Source: Zeaxanthinibacter sp. PT1
Lineage (GTDB): Bacteria > Bacteroidota > Bacteroidia > Flavobacteriales > Flavobacteriaceae
Assembly: GCF_028464225.1 (NCBI RefSeq)
Contig: NZ_JAQPCN010000001.1
Span: 186,001-250,000 of the forward strand
Reading direction: 5' to 3'
DNA: 64,000 bases
The number at the start of each line of letters is the position of its first letter. Position 1 is the stretch's first letter. Both the position numbers and the translations under genes were made by a program. Below the pieces are notes generated by a model that saw nothing but the letters and a program-made list of their open reading frames with translations, made no database searches and was not told where the DNA came from. Below, piece after piece: positions 9,848 to 19,304 of the stretch.

Positions 9848-10303
9848 ATGAAATCAACTGACAAAATTCTGCTTGTAGCACTCTGTATAATCACCCTGTT
9901 CAGCGTTCCGCTTTCCTCCCAAACCATTGATGACCAAAAACTTTTGTATAAGACAGGGAACCCTGCAGATTGGCCTGCAGAGCAGGACGCCGTAGTCTCT
10001 GCCCCCAATAATCATAAAATCTTACTGGAAAATGACAAGGTAAGGGTACTGGAGGTGACGCTTGCACCAAACGAGCTGGAAGCCGTACATCATCACCGCT
10101 GGCCAAGCGTGCTCTATATCATGGAGGCCGGAGATTTTATAGACCGTGATGCCGAGGGTAATGTGATCATGGATTCCCGGGAGATACCGGAACCCCTGGT
10201 CTTCCCGATGACCATGTACAAAGAGCCCGAAGCACCACATTCCGTGGAAAATTTAAGTGATACAAAACCAATACGACTGATCCGGGTAGAAATGAAGGAG
10301 TAG
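9848..10303 (+). CDS. Secreted cupin-domain protein
   Basis: The 151-aa protein has a signal peptide cleaved near LSSQ and a single small cupin barrel. The first cupin motif includes the cluster HHHRWPSV (about residues 80-87), whose histidines would be metal ligands. A later EAPHSVEN provides the second-motif histidine. Single-domain exported cupins include sugar isomerases, dioxygenases and ligand sensors; the sequence does not decide among them. The gene is convergent with the FAD-dependent dehydrogenase gene (59-bp gap). Its upstream region holds the paired repeats at 9726-9790. Confidence 0.7.
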   Translation: MKSTDKILLVALCIITLFSVPLSSQTIDDQKLLYKTGNPADWPAEQDAVVSAPNNHKILLENDKVRVLEVTLAPNELEAVHHHRWPSVLYIMEAGDFIDRDAEGNVIMDSREIPEPLVFPMTMYKEPEAPHSVENLSDTKPIRLIRVEMKE

Positions 10304-10361
10304 CTCGCTATAACTTATCCCGACTTGCATTATAGACAGGTTACCGGGGGATGGTCCTCAC

Positions 10362-11927
10362 CTAGGATTCTTTCTCACTGTATTTTTTCAAAATGGCGTC
10401 CACACAATTTATGCCGTCGATGGCCGCAGACATAATGCCGCCCGCATAGCCGGCGCCTTCTCCGCAGGGGTACAGCCCCTGAACCTCCGGGTGGGACAAG
10501 CTAGTGGTATCACGGGGAATAAGGACAGTAGAAGACGTCCTTGATTCAGGAGCATGGATTACTGCTTCGTTGGTGCAATACCCCTTCATCTTCTTTCCAA
10601 AGGCGATAAAGGCCTTCTTAAGTCTTTTTGTGAGCATTGGAGGCAGGACCGTATTCAGGTCCACACTCACGATCCCCGGATGATAAGAGGTTTTGGGAAA
10701 GTCTGCAGATACCCGCTCTTCAATAAAATCTATCATCCGCTGTGCCGGCACGCGTTGCGATCGACCTGCAGCCTCCCAACAGGCCTTTTCCACGGCCTTC
10801 TGGAAATTAAGGCAAACAAAAGGATCATCTGCAGTGTAATTCGGAAGATCTCTGGGCTCCACGCTGACCACGATCCCGGAATTGGAATAGGGGTTATTCC
10901 GCTTGCTGGGACTCCAGCCGTTGGTCACCACCTCCCCTTCTGCCGTGGCACAGGGTGCAATTACTCCGCCGGGGCACATACAAAAAGAATAGACTCCCAT
11001 CCCGTCAACCTGTTCTACTAAACTGTAAGAAGCAGGTGGCAGGTAGGGGTTTTGGTCATCACCATGGTACTGGATCTTATCGATCAGTTGCTGCTGGTGT
11101 TCTATGCGCACTCCTATCGCGAAGGCTTTAGCCTGGATCTCTATGTTCTTTGCGTGCAAAAGATAGTAGATATCCCTGGCAGAATGGCCGGTGGCCAAAA
11201 CCACATCATCAAAGGCTAACCAGGAATCATCATTGATCCGGATGGCCTTTATCTGCCCATTTTCTACCCTGATATCGGTGAGCTTAGAGTCAAAATGCAC
11301 CTCTCCCCCGGCATCCAGGATAGCCTCCCGCATGGCACCGATGATCTTTGGAAGTTTGTTGGTGCCAATATGCGGATGGGTATCGACCAGGATATTGGCA
11401 TCTGCGCCAAAATGCACCAGCCACTCCATAGCCTTGGCCACGTTGCCTCTTTTTTTAGAGCGGGTATACAATTTCCCGTCAGAATATGTGCCTGCCCCAC
11501 CCTCGCCAAAGCAATAATTGGATTCGGGGTTAACGGTCTGCTCCTTGCTGATCATCGCCAGATCCCTTCTCCGCGAACGAACATCTTTCCCTCTTTCAAA
11601 AATGATGGGTTTAATACCTCCTTCCAGGGCGCGTAAGGCCGCATACATTCCGGCCGGGCCCATCCCAATGATCGCTATTTGCCGGGCATCAGCAACTGCC
11701 TTGGGTATAAAGGAAGCGATTTCTCTCCGCTCCTCATCACCCTGCCAGATCTCGACCTGCAGGTTGATAAGTACGGGTGCCCTCCTGGCATCTATGGATC
11801 TTTTCCGGATTCTCCATTCGCGGACCCTGCTATCCGGAATTTTTAATTTCCTGAGCGCTATCTCAAGCAGTTTGGCTTCATCTTCTTGTTCTTCCGGTAA
11901 TACAGAAATTTGCACTAGTGTACTCAT
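10362..11927 (-). CDS. Large FAD-dependent dehydrogenase (COG2509-type)
   Basis: The protein is 521 aa from the ATG at 11925-11927. A start twelve codons further upstream is open but encodes a poorly conserved MRDPRFLF segment. The upstream region also carries a promoter-like TACTTTTA just before the chosen ATG. After a ~85-residue N-terminal ferredoxin-like part comes the FAD-binding dinucleotide fold (IIGMGPAGMYAALRALEGG), the ERG motif (FERGKDVRSRRRD), a YCFGEGGAGTYSDGKLYTR segment and the C-terminal FAD closure (GEGAGYAGGIMSAAIDG). These match uncharacterised cytosolic NAD(P)/FAD dehydrogenases widespread in bacteria. The substrate is unknown. The gene is monocistronic. Confidence 0.85.
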   Translation of the reverse strand: MSTLVQISVLPEEQEDEAKLLEIALRKLKIPDSRVREWRIRKRSIDARRAPVLINLQVEIWQGDEERREIASFIPKAVADARQIAIIGMGPAGMYAALRALEGGIKPIIFERGKDVRSRRRDLAMISKEQTVNPESNYCFGEGGAGTYSDGKLYTRSKKRGNVAKAMEWLVHFGADANILVDTHPHIGTNKLPKIIGAMREAILDAGGEVHFDSKLTDIRVENGQIKAIRINDDSWLAFDDVVLATGHSARDIYYLLHAKNIEIQAKAFAIGVRIEHQQQLIDKIQYHGDDQNPYLPPASYSLVEQVDGMGVYSFCMCPGGVIAPCATAEGEVVTNGWSPSKRNNPYSNSGIVVSVEPRDLPNYTADDPFVCLNFQKAVEKACWEAAGRSQRVPAQRMIDFIEERVSADFPKTSYHPGIVSVDLNTVLPPMLTKRLKKAFIAFGKKMKGYCTNEAVIHAPESRTSSTVLIPRDTTSLSHPEVQGLYPCGEGAGYAGGIMSAAIDGINCVDAILKKYSEKES

Positions 11928-12157
11928 CGGTGTAAAAGTAAACAAGAAGCGGGGATCGCGCACATCCCATCATAAAATTAAACAGTTTGATCAGCCGAGC
12001 TATACCCGGGAGGGGTACAAAAAATAACGAACCAAACATCGGTGAGACCCAATAGCGGGTATTATTGAAAAAGTGTAATTTAGAAAAAAGGTTAAGCGGA
12101 CAAATCTTCGCCCTTTCTCCCACTTAACCATAACTGTTATGATCAGTAAATAAAAAG

Positions 12158-13294
12158 ATGATAAGGATAACACTCAGGCTAGTATTAGTATTTTTTATGT
12201 CAATTTCGATAGATTCCTACGCTCAACAAAAAAGGGCAAGAGATTATGGTATTGAAATTGGTGTTCTTAAAACCGGTCAGAATAATGCCATTACAGATAT
12301 TGAAGGTGTACGAGTTGGACATACTACACTAATAATTGGCGATAGTATCAGAACAGGTGTTACCGCTATATTACCGCATCCGGGAAATATATTTGATTTT
12401 AAAGTTCCTGCGGCAGTTTATATCGGTAATGGTTATGGAAAATTAGCAGGATATAGTCAAGTTAAAGAATTAGGGAATATTGAAACTCCAGTCATCCTTA
12501 CCAATACATTGAGTGTACCCGTAGCCTCTGATGCCTTAATAACATATACCTTAAACCAGAATGAAAATGTATACTCTGTAAATCCTATTGTTGGAGAAAC
12601 AAATGACGGTTGGTTAAATGAAATCAGGGGAAGGCACGTTACACAGGAAGATGTGCTGAAGGCTATACAGAATGCCAAAGAAGGCCCGGTTGAGGAAGGT
12701 AACGTTGGTGCAGGGACAGGAACAATTTGTTTTGGATATAAAGGTGGGATTGGAACAGCTTCGCGAGTCCTTCCAAAAGCGGACGGGGGATATACCATTG
12801 GCATTCTTGTTCAGACTAATTTTGGAGGAGTCTTCGAAATTAATGGTGTTCCTATCGATAAAGAATTAAACCCCTCTAAGCATAAAGGACTATATGATGT
12901 AGATGGTTCTTGCATGATGGTTGTTATTACAGATGCTCCACTCAATTCAAGGAATCTAGAAAGACTGGCCAAAAGAGCAATGATGGGATTAGCAAAAACA
13001 GGAGGTATTGCATCTAATGGAAGCGGAGATTATGTAATTGCTTTGTCAGCCGCTAAAGAAAATTTGATTCCGAATTCGGGCGATTCAATGTTTAACACGA
13101 AAAAGGAGTTGAGAAATGATGCTATGTCTCCTTTATTTTTAGCAACGATAGAAGCAACAGAAGAGGCTATTTTGAATTCATTGTTTGCCGCGGAAACCAT
13201 GGTAGGAAGAGATGGCCATGAAATAAAATCACTACCCATTGATGAAATTATTCGAACAATGAAGAAATACAATAAAATTGTTACCGATCATTAA
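12158..13294 (+). CDS. P1-family (DmpA-type) peptidase, exported
   Basis: This 378-aa protein has a signal peptide ending near SYAQQ. It belongs to the self-processing N-terminal nucleophile P1 family (L-aminopeptidase D-esterase DmpA). The hallmark GVRVGHTTL follows early, VGAGTG and KGGIGTASRV form the core, and the autocleavage point DGS places the nucleophile at Ser251 with Gly250 before it. In reference DmpA, cleavage is between Gly249 and Ser250, so position and motif agree closely. The mature enzyme would be an alpha/beta heterodimer releasing N-terminal residues from small peptides, probably in the periplasm. An Na+/H+ antiporter gene follows after 63 bp and may be co-transcribed. Confidence 0.87.
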   Translation: MIRITLRLVLVFFMSISIDSYAQQKRARDYGIEIGVLKTGQNNAITDIEGVRVGHTTLIIGDSIRTGVTAILPHPGNIFDFKVPAAVYIGNGYGKLAGYSQVKELGNIETPVILTNTLSVPVASDALITYTLNQNENVYSVNPIVGETNDGWLNEIRGRHVTQEDVLKAIQNAKEGPVEEGNVGAGTGTICFGYKGGIGTASRVLPKADGGYTIGILVQTNFGGVFEINGVPIDKELNPSKHKGLYDVDGSCMMVVITDAPLNSRNLERLAKRAMMGLAKTGGIASNGSGDYVIALSAAKENLIPNSGDSMFNTKKELRNDAMSPLFLATIEATEEAILNSLFAAETMVGRDGHEIKSLPIDEIIRTMKKYNKIVTDH

Positions 13295-13357
13295 ATAATT
13301 TCATTGAACATGGAGTTTAAGCAGGAAGTTAACGCCAATTCATAATTCGGAAAATAT

Positions 13358-14572
13358 ATGGAAACTTATATATGGATGTACATTATTGTTGGTCTGTTTG
13401 GCCTTTTCCTGCCATGGCTTAAGCGATTTGAACAGATACAGATCCTGAATGTGCCCATAGTTGCTATCCTTCTCGGGATGCTTATTTTTTCACTTCCTAT
13501 CAACCTGCCGGATCCCGATCCTATAAAATACGAGAAAGAGATATTGAAGCTCACAGAAATCGCTGTGATCATCAGTTTAATGGGTGCAGGCTTAAAGATC
13601 AATCGCGATTTTTCCTTCAGCGCTTACCGGGTTCCTTTGCTCTTGGTCCTGGTCACCATGATAGGGTGTATTGCTGCAACGGCCATGCTGGGGTGGTGGT
13701 TTGGGTTAGTGCCTGCTTCGGCACTGTTACTTGGAGCCGTATTCGCCCCTACAGACCCTGTGCTGGCCAGCGATGTGCAGGTAGAAGTAGAAGAAGACGC
13801 AGATGAGGAACACCCCGTGCAATTTAATCTCACCAGTGAAGCCGGTCTTAATGACGGTATGGCGTTCCCCTTTACCTGGTGTGCCATCTGGGTGGCCATG
13901 TACGGTTTTAATTATGACGATTGGTTGAGTACATGGCTGTTAAAAGATTTGGTCTACCGCATCCTGGGCGGACTCCTATTCGGTTATGGATTCGGGAGGA
14001 TGATTGCCTGGCTTCTGTTTATCTTACCCGATAAACTCAACATTGCCCCCAAACGCCTGGGGTTTGTGGCTGTATCGGCTACCTTTTTAATATATGGGGT
14101 TTCCGAAGCTGCAGAGGTCTATGGGTTTATATCCGTGTTTGTCGCAGCGCTTACCATCCGCCATCACGAGAAACAAAATACTTTTAATAACGAAATGCAC
14201 GATGTGGTGGAGCAGGTCGAACAATTTATGATCACCATAATCTTGTTATTACTTGGTGGTTACATTGCTCATCATTGGTTCCAGGCCCTGACCTTTCCAA
14301 TAATTGGCCTATGCCTGGTCTTTATCTTTATCATCCGCCCTTTCTTTGGAATTTTTCCGACGCTATCAACCGATATGCCCTGGAAACATAGATGGGCCGT
14401 AGCCTTTCTCGGGATTAAGGGAATAGGATCATTCTTTTACCTGGCCTTTGCCCTTCATGAAACTACCTTCCCCCAGGAAGACCTGCTCTGGAACACCGTG
14501 GCTTTCCTGGTACTGATATCCGCTGTTGTACACCGGATTGTAGGCTTCTATGTAAAGCGGAAAATTTTGTGA
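13358..14572 (+). CDS. Na+/H+ (cation:proton) antiporter, CPA family
   Basis: A 404-aa inner-membrane protein with about 12 hydrophobic helices. The segment GAVFAPTDPVLASDVQVE matches the TDP-V motif of CPA1/NhaP antiporters, where the aspartate is near the ion site. SEAGLNDGMAFPF supplies the conserved ND pair of the transport site. The C-terminal cytoplasmic regulatory domain found in longer NhaP proteins is absent. It should exchange cytosolic Na+ (or another monovalent cation) for protons in pH and salt homeostasis. It is 63 bp downstream of the peptidase gene in the same direction. Confidence 0.85.
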   Translation: METYIWMYIIVGLFGLFLPWLKRFEQIQILNVPIVAILLGMLIFSLPINLPDPDPIKYEKEILKLTEIAVIISLMGAGLKINRDFSFSAYRVPLLLVLVTMIGCIAATAMLGWWFGLVPASALLLGAVFAPTDPVLASDVQVEVEEDADEEHPVQFNLTSEAGLNDGMAFPFTWCAIWVAMYGFNYDDWLSTWLLKDLVYRILGGLLFGYGFGRMIAWLLFILPDKLNIAPKRLGFVAVSATFLIYGVSEAAEVYGFISVFVAALTIRHHEKQNTFNNEMHDVVEQVEQFMITIILLLLGGYIAHHWFQALTFPIIGLCLVFIFIIRPFFGIFPTLSTDMPWKHRWAVAFLGIKGIGSFFYLAFALHETTFPQEDLLWNTVAFLVLISAVVHRIVGFYVKRKIL

Positions 14573-14717
14573 TCCCCACATTTAATTATGCTCAGAAACC
14601 ATGATCAGGGAATAATTGGCTTGGTGAATAATTCCTATATTTAATAGAACTATGATTCAGACTGACCGGTACTGTCCGGCCAGACTACCCGCATGAACAG
14701 ATAGATGCCATCACCTT

Positions 14718-15722
14718 ATGAAAGCTCTTGTTCTTAATCAGGAAACCTATAGTCTTAGCGTAAAGGATGTGGATCTTCCCCTACTCTCGCCTACACAAGT
14801 ACGGATTAAGATAAAAGCTGCATCTATTAATCACCATGAGCTGTGGACCCTGCAGGAAAAAAACCTGAAGAGTAATTCGGATATCATCCTGGGATCTGAC
14901 GGGTCAGGAGTTATCGAAAAGGTGGGTTCATCTGTAAAAAACCTCAAAACCGGTGACGAAGTTGTGATTAATCCTTCGATCAACTGGGGTGCTGATAATA
15001 AGGTGCATGGACAGAATTACGAGATACTGGGTTTCCCCAGCCAGGGGACTTTTGCTGAATATATCTGTATTGACCATACGTATGTAGGACTTAAACCCGG
15101 GCACCTTTCTTTTGAAGAATCAGCTGCCTTACCCCTGGCAGGATTAACGGGATACCGGGCACTGTTCAGCAGGGGACAATTTGAAAGTAATAACAAGGTC
15201 CTAATTACGGGTATTGGCGGCGGAGTTGCCCTATTTGCTTTAAAATTTGCCGTCGCCTCCGGTGCTGATGTCTATATTACCTCCGGGGATGCCACTAAAA
15301 TATCTAAAGCGATCCATCTGGGAGCCAAAGGTGGAGTAATCTACAGGGATAAAAACTGGAGTTCGGAATTGAGAGAAATGGCCGGAGGTTTCGATGTCAT
15401 TGTGGATGGGGCTGCCGGGAGAGATTTTGCCCGCTTAACGGAATTAGCTAATCCAGGTGGACGAATTGCATTATTCGGCAGAACAGCAGGACAGATAACC
15501 GATCTAAACCCAAAGACAATTTTCTGGAAACAACTTTCGATTCACGGTACTACAATGGGAAATAAGGACGAATTTGAGAGCATGCTTAAATTGGTCACAA
15601 CAGAGAAAATAAAGCCGGTAATAGACTCGGTTTATCCAGCCAAAGACATCAATTTGGCATTTAAAAAAATGGAATCAGCAGATCAATTCGGTAAAATCAT
15701 TATGAATATGAAGCAATTCTGA
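14718..15722 (+). CDS. Zinc-independent MDR oxidoreductase (quinone oxidoreductase-like)
   Basis: A 334-aa medium-chain dehydrogenase/reductase. The N-terminal GroES-like domain has the pattern LGSDGSGVIEKVG followed by GDEVVINP, with no structural-zinc cysteine cluster. The cofactor-binding Rossmann fold follows, with GIGGGVALFALKFA (a variant of the usual GxGxxG) at about residues 154-168, then VDGAAGRDFARL and the late GRIALFGRT. This layout fits NAD(P)H-dependent quinone or enoyl reductases. The physiological substrate is unknown. The gene is followed by decayed VOC sequence, so it has no functional downstream partner. Confidence 0.82.
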   Translation: MKALVLNQETYSLSVKDVDLPLLSPTQVRIKIKAASINHHELWTLQEKNLKSNSDIILGSDGSGVIEKVGSSVKNLKTGDEVVINPSINWGADNKVHGQNYEILGFPSQGTFAEYICIDHTYVGLKPGHLSFEESAALPLAGLTGYRALFSRGQFESNNKVLITGIGGGVALFALKFAVASGADVYITSGDATKISKAIHLGAKGGVIYRDKNWSSELREMAGGFDVIVDGAAGRDFARLTELANPGGRIALFGRTAGQITDLNPKTIFWKQLSIHGTTMGNKDEFESMLKLVTTEKIKPVIDSVYPAKDINLAFKKMESADQFGKIIMNMKQF

Positions 15723-15747
15723 AGTTTTACTAAATTTATATCATAGG

Positions 15748-15986
15748 GACAGCTGGCGAAGCTATTGAAATAGTTGCCGGCCTAGTGCCCGAAGTTCTCC
15801 ACCCGTGCGACCCAGAGCCCGTATATCATTGTTGAAAATATCGATGAGCATTATAACAGGGCTGTTGCAGCAGGGGCAAGCATAGTATTGGATATTAAAG
15901 ACGAAGACTACGGCGGTCGCGGATACAGTTGCCAGGATCCGGAAGGATACCTGTGGAATTTTGGTTCCTACAATCCATGGACGTAA
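15748..15986 (+). pseudogene. Relic of a glyoxalase/VOC (PhnB-like) gene
   Basis: One + strand frame ends at TAA 15984-15986 and encodes a clear VOC C-terminus: PYIIVENIDEHYNRAVAAGA, then DEDYGGRGYSCQDPEG and YLWNFGSYNPW (from about 15819). Going upstream in the same frame, family-like residues (GQLAKLLK) continue, but TAG codons occur at 15769-15771 and 15784-15786. No N-terminal half of the roughly 130-residue fold is visible back to the preceding gene. It is therefore a truncated, nonsense-bearing relic rather than a working gene. Confidence 0.65.
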
Positions 15987-16042
15987 TAAAAAACAGCATT
16001 CATTAACCCAAGCATACAACCGCATTTTTCTAAAGTAAAAAC

Positions 16043-17173
16043 ATGATTACCGGCACTAAACAGCAACCCCATTTATATACCATTTCGAAAATTTGTATTC
16101 AGCTTCTCTTTATAATGATGTTGACGGTTTCCTGTAAAGATCAGAAAATGGATTATGTCTGTCCTCCTTGCGAGATGCAGTGTGACAGCCTATCCTTCTC
16201 AGAAGCCGGGACCTGTCCCCATTGCAACATGGCGCTTGTATTAAAAAGCAGTCTGACCGCAGATGTGGAATTAACACTGAATGAAATAAACATCCGGATC
16301 GGTTCTGGGGTATTCCTGATAGAAGGTGGAGTTGGGAACAAGGATAAAGGCATAAAGATATTTTACCATAAGCCTAAAAATTTTAATAAGGATTCTAAAT
16401 TCCTGCTCGTCATCCCGGGAGCCGGGAGAAATGCAGACAGTTACAGGGACGCCTGGATAGAGGAATCAGAGAAATACAGTGTGCTTATTCTATCCCCCAT
16501 GTACCCAGAGAAGGCTTATGGTTTTGAAGACTATCATCTTGCCGGTCTACTTATAAATGCAGACATTCAGAAGAGCATTGAATACGTGGAAGATACCAAT
16601 ATTGCACAACTGGACGAAGAGCAATTCAGTTTTGATGTCAATACCAACTCCGGTGAATGGATCTTTAATGACTTTGACAGGATATTTGAACTGGTTTCAA
16701 AGGAATTAGGTTCGGAACAAACCTCTTACGACATATGGGGTCATTCTGCAGGAGGTCATATCCTGCACAGGTTTGGATTATTTCATTCGAAATCAAAGGC
16801 TAATATCATTATACCTGCCAATGCCAGTTTTTACACCTTGCCCAGTTTTGAAACCCCTCTCCCCTTCGGAATAAAAGATACACCTCTCAGCAGTGATTCT
16901 TTAAAAATGGCGTTTAAAAAGAAGGTAGTAATCTTCCTGGGAGAAATGGATAACGAGAATGAGACCGGGGGTACTTTTCTGCGTTCGGAAACAGCTGACC
17001 AACAAGGATTGCACCGGCTGTCCAGGGGAAAATACTTTTTTAAGACTGCTGAGGAAAAAGCAAAGGAACTGGGTTATGAATTTAACTGGAAACTCGTTAT
17101 TGTTCCCGATGTAGGTCATGACCATGAAATGATGGGCAATGCAGCAGGAGCATACTTGTATTCAAAGAATTAA
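16043..17173 (+). CDS. Lipoprotein with Cys-rich metal-binding-like motif fused to an alpha/beta hydrolase
   Basis: This 376-aa protein has a lipoprotein signal with lipobox LTVSC (Cys31). Immediately after it comes a short module with C40PPC43-x-M-x-C47 and C58PHC61-x-M63. It resembles the heavy-metal-binding domains (YxCPMHP...CPxCGM type) found on copper efflux proteins. From about residue 95 the chain is an alpha/beta hydrolase: VIPGAGRNADSYRDAW (oxyanion region), the nucleophile elbow GHSAGG with Ser235, and a late histidine at His359 (DVGHDHEMMG). Anchoring in the periplasm and hydrolase activity on an ester, peptide or polymer are inferred. The substrate and the role of the Cys/Met module are unknown. 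Confidence 0.7.
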   Translation: MITGTKQQPHLYTISKICIQLLFIMMLTVSCKDQKMDYVCPPCEMQCDSLSFSEAGTCPHCNMALVLKSSLTADVELTLNEINIRIGSGVFLIEGGVGNKDKGIKIFYHKPKNFNKDSKFLLVIPGAGRNADSYRDAWIEESEKYSVLILSPMYPEKAYGFEDYHLAGLLINADIQKSIEYVEDTNIAQLDEEQFSFDVNTNSGEWIFNDFDRIFELVSKELGSEQTSYDIWGHSAGGHILHRFGLFHSKSKANIIIPANASFYTLPSFETPLPFGIKDTPLSSDSLKMAFKKKVVIFLGEMDNENETGGTFLRSETADQQGLHRLSRGKYFFKTAEEKAKELGYEFNWKLVIVPDVGHDHEMMGNAAGAYLYSKN

Positions 17174-17359
17174 AGTTGCAGAACAAGGAGTATGGCCCGT
17201 ACCACTATTAAACTCAAATAAATTTTCTATCTCTTTCTTTAAGCAGGCCAGGATTCGACTTTGCCTACCAGGATTGAAAAATTAAATACACTCTAACAAG
17301 CTTACAGATATCCACCCCAAATTACCCATGCGGGATAAATGTATAACCAGGGATTCTAA

Positions 17360-17508
17360 TATACGGCGATTAGGATTTAACCGATCGGGGAGACGGACTA
17401 TGACGGTTACCTGATGTTGGAAAGGAGCAGATAGAGATCCATTTCTTCGAATTTAAGAATCTGAATCCAAAGGAGAATTACGGGGTGCTGAACAAAATAG
17501 AACACTGA
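17360..17508 (+). pseudogene. Frameshifted relic of a bleomycin-resistance-like VOC gene
   Basis: Short VOC-like pieces occur in register but in different + strand frames. RLGF comes first (about 17367), then DYDGYLMLER (about 17396-17425) and then IEIHFFEFKNLNPKENYGV (from 17431), with a stop at 17506-17508. In intact bleomycin-resistance-type proteins these pieces are consecutive (YxKLGF, DYDGYLMLEK, IEIHFFEF, LNPKENYG). Two frame changes and loss of the C-terminal half indicate an old pseudogene. It lies within the 467-bp gap 17174-17640, the rest of which shows nothing recognisable. Confidence 0.55.
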
Positions 17509-17640
17509 ATAACTTCCAATACCCTCTTGCCGGTTGCTTTCATAAGTCATTCCGTTTAGCTGTGGCACTGATAAAATAATCACGGATCCTTAAAATAATT
17601 CCAGGCATAAAACGATTCTTATTTAATAAAAAGATCACTT

Positions 17641-18105
17641 ATGTCCAGGATATTCGTATTTCTTATTCTCACCATAGTATTCAGTTGCAAACCCCTGTCA
17701 ACGACCCCCGGAGCCGATGGTACTTATGTCCGCTATTTCCCTAATGGTAAGAAAAGCGGCGAACTTCTGCTTTACAAAGATTCCGATTCCACCGCCCTGG
17801 TTTATATGAGCCTGCAGCGGGGAGCACCCAGTTACAATTCCGGTGGCCTCTTTGAAAGAATTTTATGGGATAGCGAGGGAGGTTGGCTGGAGATCCGGGA
17901 CGATTACATGGATTGCCGGTTGCAATTCCGACTTAAGGGAAACACCATCGATGTCAGCGTTGCGAACCATGAATGTGGCTTCGGTTACGGAGTAAGTGCC
18001 GAAGGTACGTTTGTCCGTGTAAGCTCTGAAAGACCTGAATATTTTGAAAACAGGGAAGGTAGCAGGATCTATTTCTCCGAATACGGCTCAGGAATGAATG
18101 ACTAA
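17641..18105 (+). CDS. Small lipoprotein of unknown function
   Basis: A 154-aa protein with a short lipoprotein signal and lipobox VFSC (Cys16). The mature chain is rich in short beta-strands, aromatic residues and glycine (GTYVRYFPNGKKSGELLLYKD; NHECGFGYGVSAEGTFVRV). It ends without a hydrophobic tail. The segment YFPNGKKSGELLLY loosely resembles MORN/antitoxin-type YxxGxxxGExxxY strand repeats, but only one copy is present. I do not recognise a family. It stands alone, flanked by gaps of several hundred bases. Confidence 0.6.
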   Translation: MSRIFVFLILTIVFSCKPLSTTPGADGTYVRYFPNGKKSGELLLYKDSDSTALVYMSLQRGAPSYNSGGLFERILWDSEGGWLEIRDDYMDCRLQFRLKGNTIDVSVANHECGFGYGVSAEGTFVRVSSERPEYFENREGSRIYFSEYGSGMND

Positions 18106-18304
18106 TATTAAATCCATTCAAATACAATTGGCACCTCACCTATTGTTAATGCCTGGTTAAAGCTTTAAAACCATTATTCTTCCTTATGAAAATTTACTCT
18201 ATATTTAATTCCATATTTTGAACACCCCTATTGGCTGACTGATGGCATTGGGGGAGTTAATCTTATCATACCGGCCAAGGAAAGCCGGTTAATAATAACT
18301 GTGG

Positions 18305-19087
18305 ATGAAAATTAGAATAATGTTTTCGGCAATCATGTTGTGTGCTGCTGCTTCGCTAATGGCCCAAGGCAACATCGAGAAACTAAAAGAAGTAATTGTC
18401 ATTAATGATCAACTGGTGACCATGGCAGAAGTTGAAGCCCTGGCAAAAGATGGTCAGTTAAAAGGCATGCATAAAGGAGTCACCCAGGAGCAAAGGGATG
18501 CGTTATACCAGCTGCACGGAGATAAGATCGGGGATAAAGAATTCATTACCGTAATTGAGCTGAGAAATGAGGTAGAGATGGCAGAGCAGCAGCGGATATC
18601 TCGGAAAAGTCACAAGATCAAAAAAGATACTGAAGGAGAATTCTTCTTAGTCCGGGGAGATAAAGCAATAAATTTTAAAGCTAAGATGATCGATGGTACG
18701 GAGTTCAAACTTACAGATCATAGAGGGAAAGTGGTCTTATTGAATTTCTGGGCGACATGGTGTGGGCCCTGCCTGAAAGAATTTATTGCAATGCCGGATA
18801 AGATACTCGGCCCTAATGCCGGTGAGGATTTTGTATTTATCCCTATCGCTATAGGCCAGAAAGAAAAGACAGTTGCCGATAAAATGGCAAGCATGAAAAA
18901 ATACGGGGTTGATTTCAATGTCGGTTTTGATACCCATTCTGAGATATGGAATCAATATGCTGCCGGCTCTATCCCCAAGAACTTCCTGATCGACAAAAAC
19001 GGGGTAATCCGTTACATATCCGGAGGATTTTCGGAAGAATCACTGGATAAAATTGCTGTAGCAATACAGGAATTACTGGCAGAATAA
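18305..19087 (+). CDS. TlpA-like thioredoxin-fold protein, exported
   Basis: The 260-aa protein has a signal peptide cleaved after ASLMAQG. An N-terminal part (about 25-105) of unknown fold contains IVINDQLVTMAEVEAL. The thioredoxin-like domain from about 115 has the active site WCGPC, with Trp152 and redox cysteines Cys153 and Cys156, and a cis-proline segment SIPKNFLIDKNG near residue 220. This is the AhpC/TSA/TlpA type used for periplasmic disulfide reduction or cytochrome c maturation. No cytochrome biogenesis genes adjoin it. A small inverted repeat (ACCGGC/GCCGGT, 18270-18289) lies in the leader. Confidence 0.83.
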   Translation: MKIRIMFSAIMLCAAASLMAQGNIEKLKEVIVINDQLVTMAEVEALAKDGQLKGMHKGVTQEQRDALYQLHGDKIGDKEFITVIELRNEVEMAEQQRISRKSHKIKKDTEGEFFLVRGDKAINFKAKMIDGTEFKLTDHRGKVVLLNFWATWCGPCLKEFIAMPDKILGPNAGEDFVFIPIAIGQKEKTVADKMASMKKYGVDFNVGFDTHSEIWNQYAAGSIPKNFLIDKNGVIRYISGGFSEESLDKIAVAIQELLAE

Positions 19088-19304
19088 TACGCTAAGAGTG
19101 CTCAGTAGAACTGATACTCCCCATGCATCTGCCCTGAACAAAGAGTAAATCCACGAAATATCATAGATAGGAAACGCCGGACAACTACACTTATCTGACT
19201 GGAAATACGTAACTTAAAGTGAATTTCAGCATCAAACAGCAAAGGTGGTTATGAAGAATTTCCCGTTTGCACAAGCAGCTTATTTTAAGTTCTAAATTCT
19301 AACT

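Noticed and set aside
15762-16025. 87-codon minus-strand frame
   Set aside because: It lies opposite the VOC relic, which explains the sequence better.
18270-18289. Riboswitch in the leader of the TlpA-like gene
   Set aside because: Only a 6-bp stem (ACCGGC/GCCGGT) is present, without a conserved aptamer pattern.
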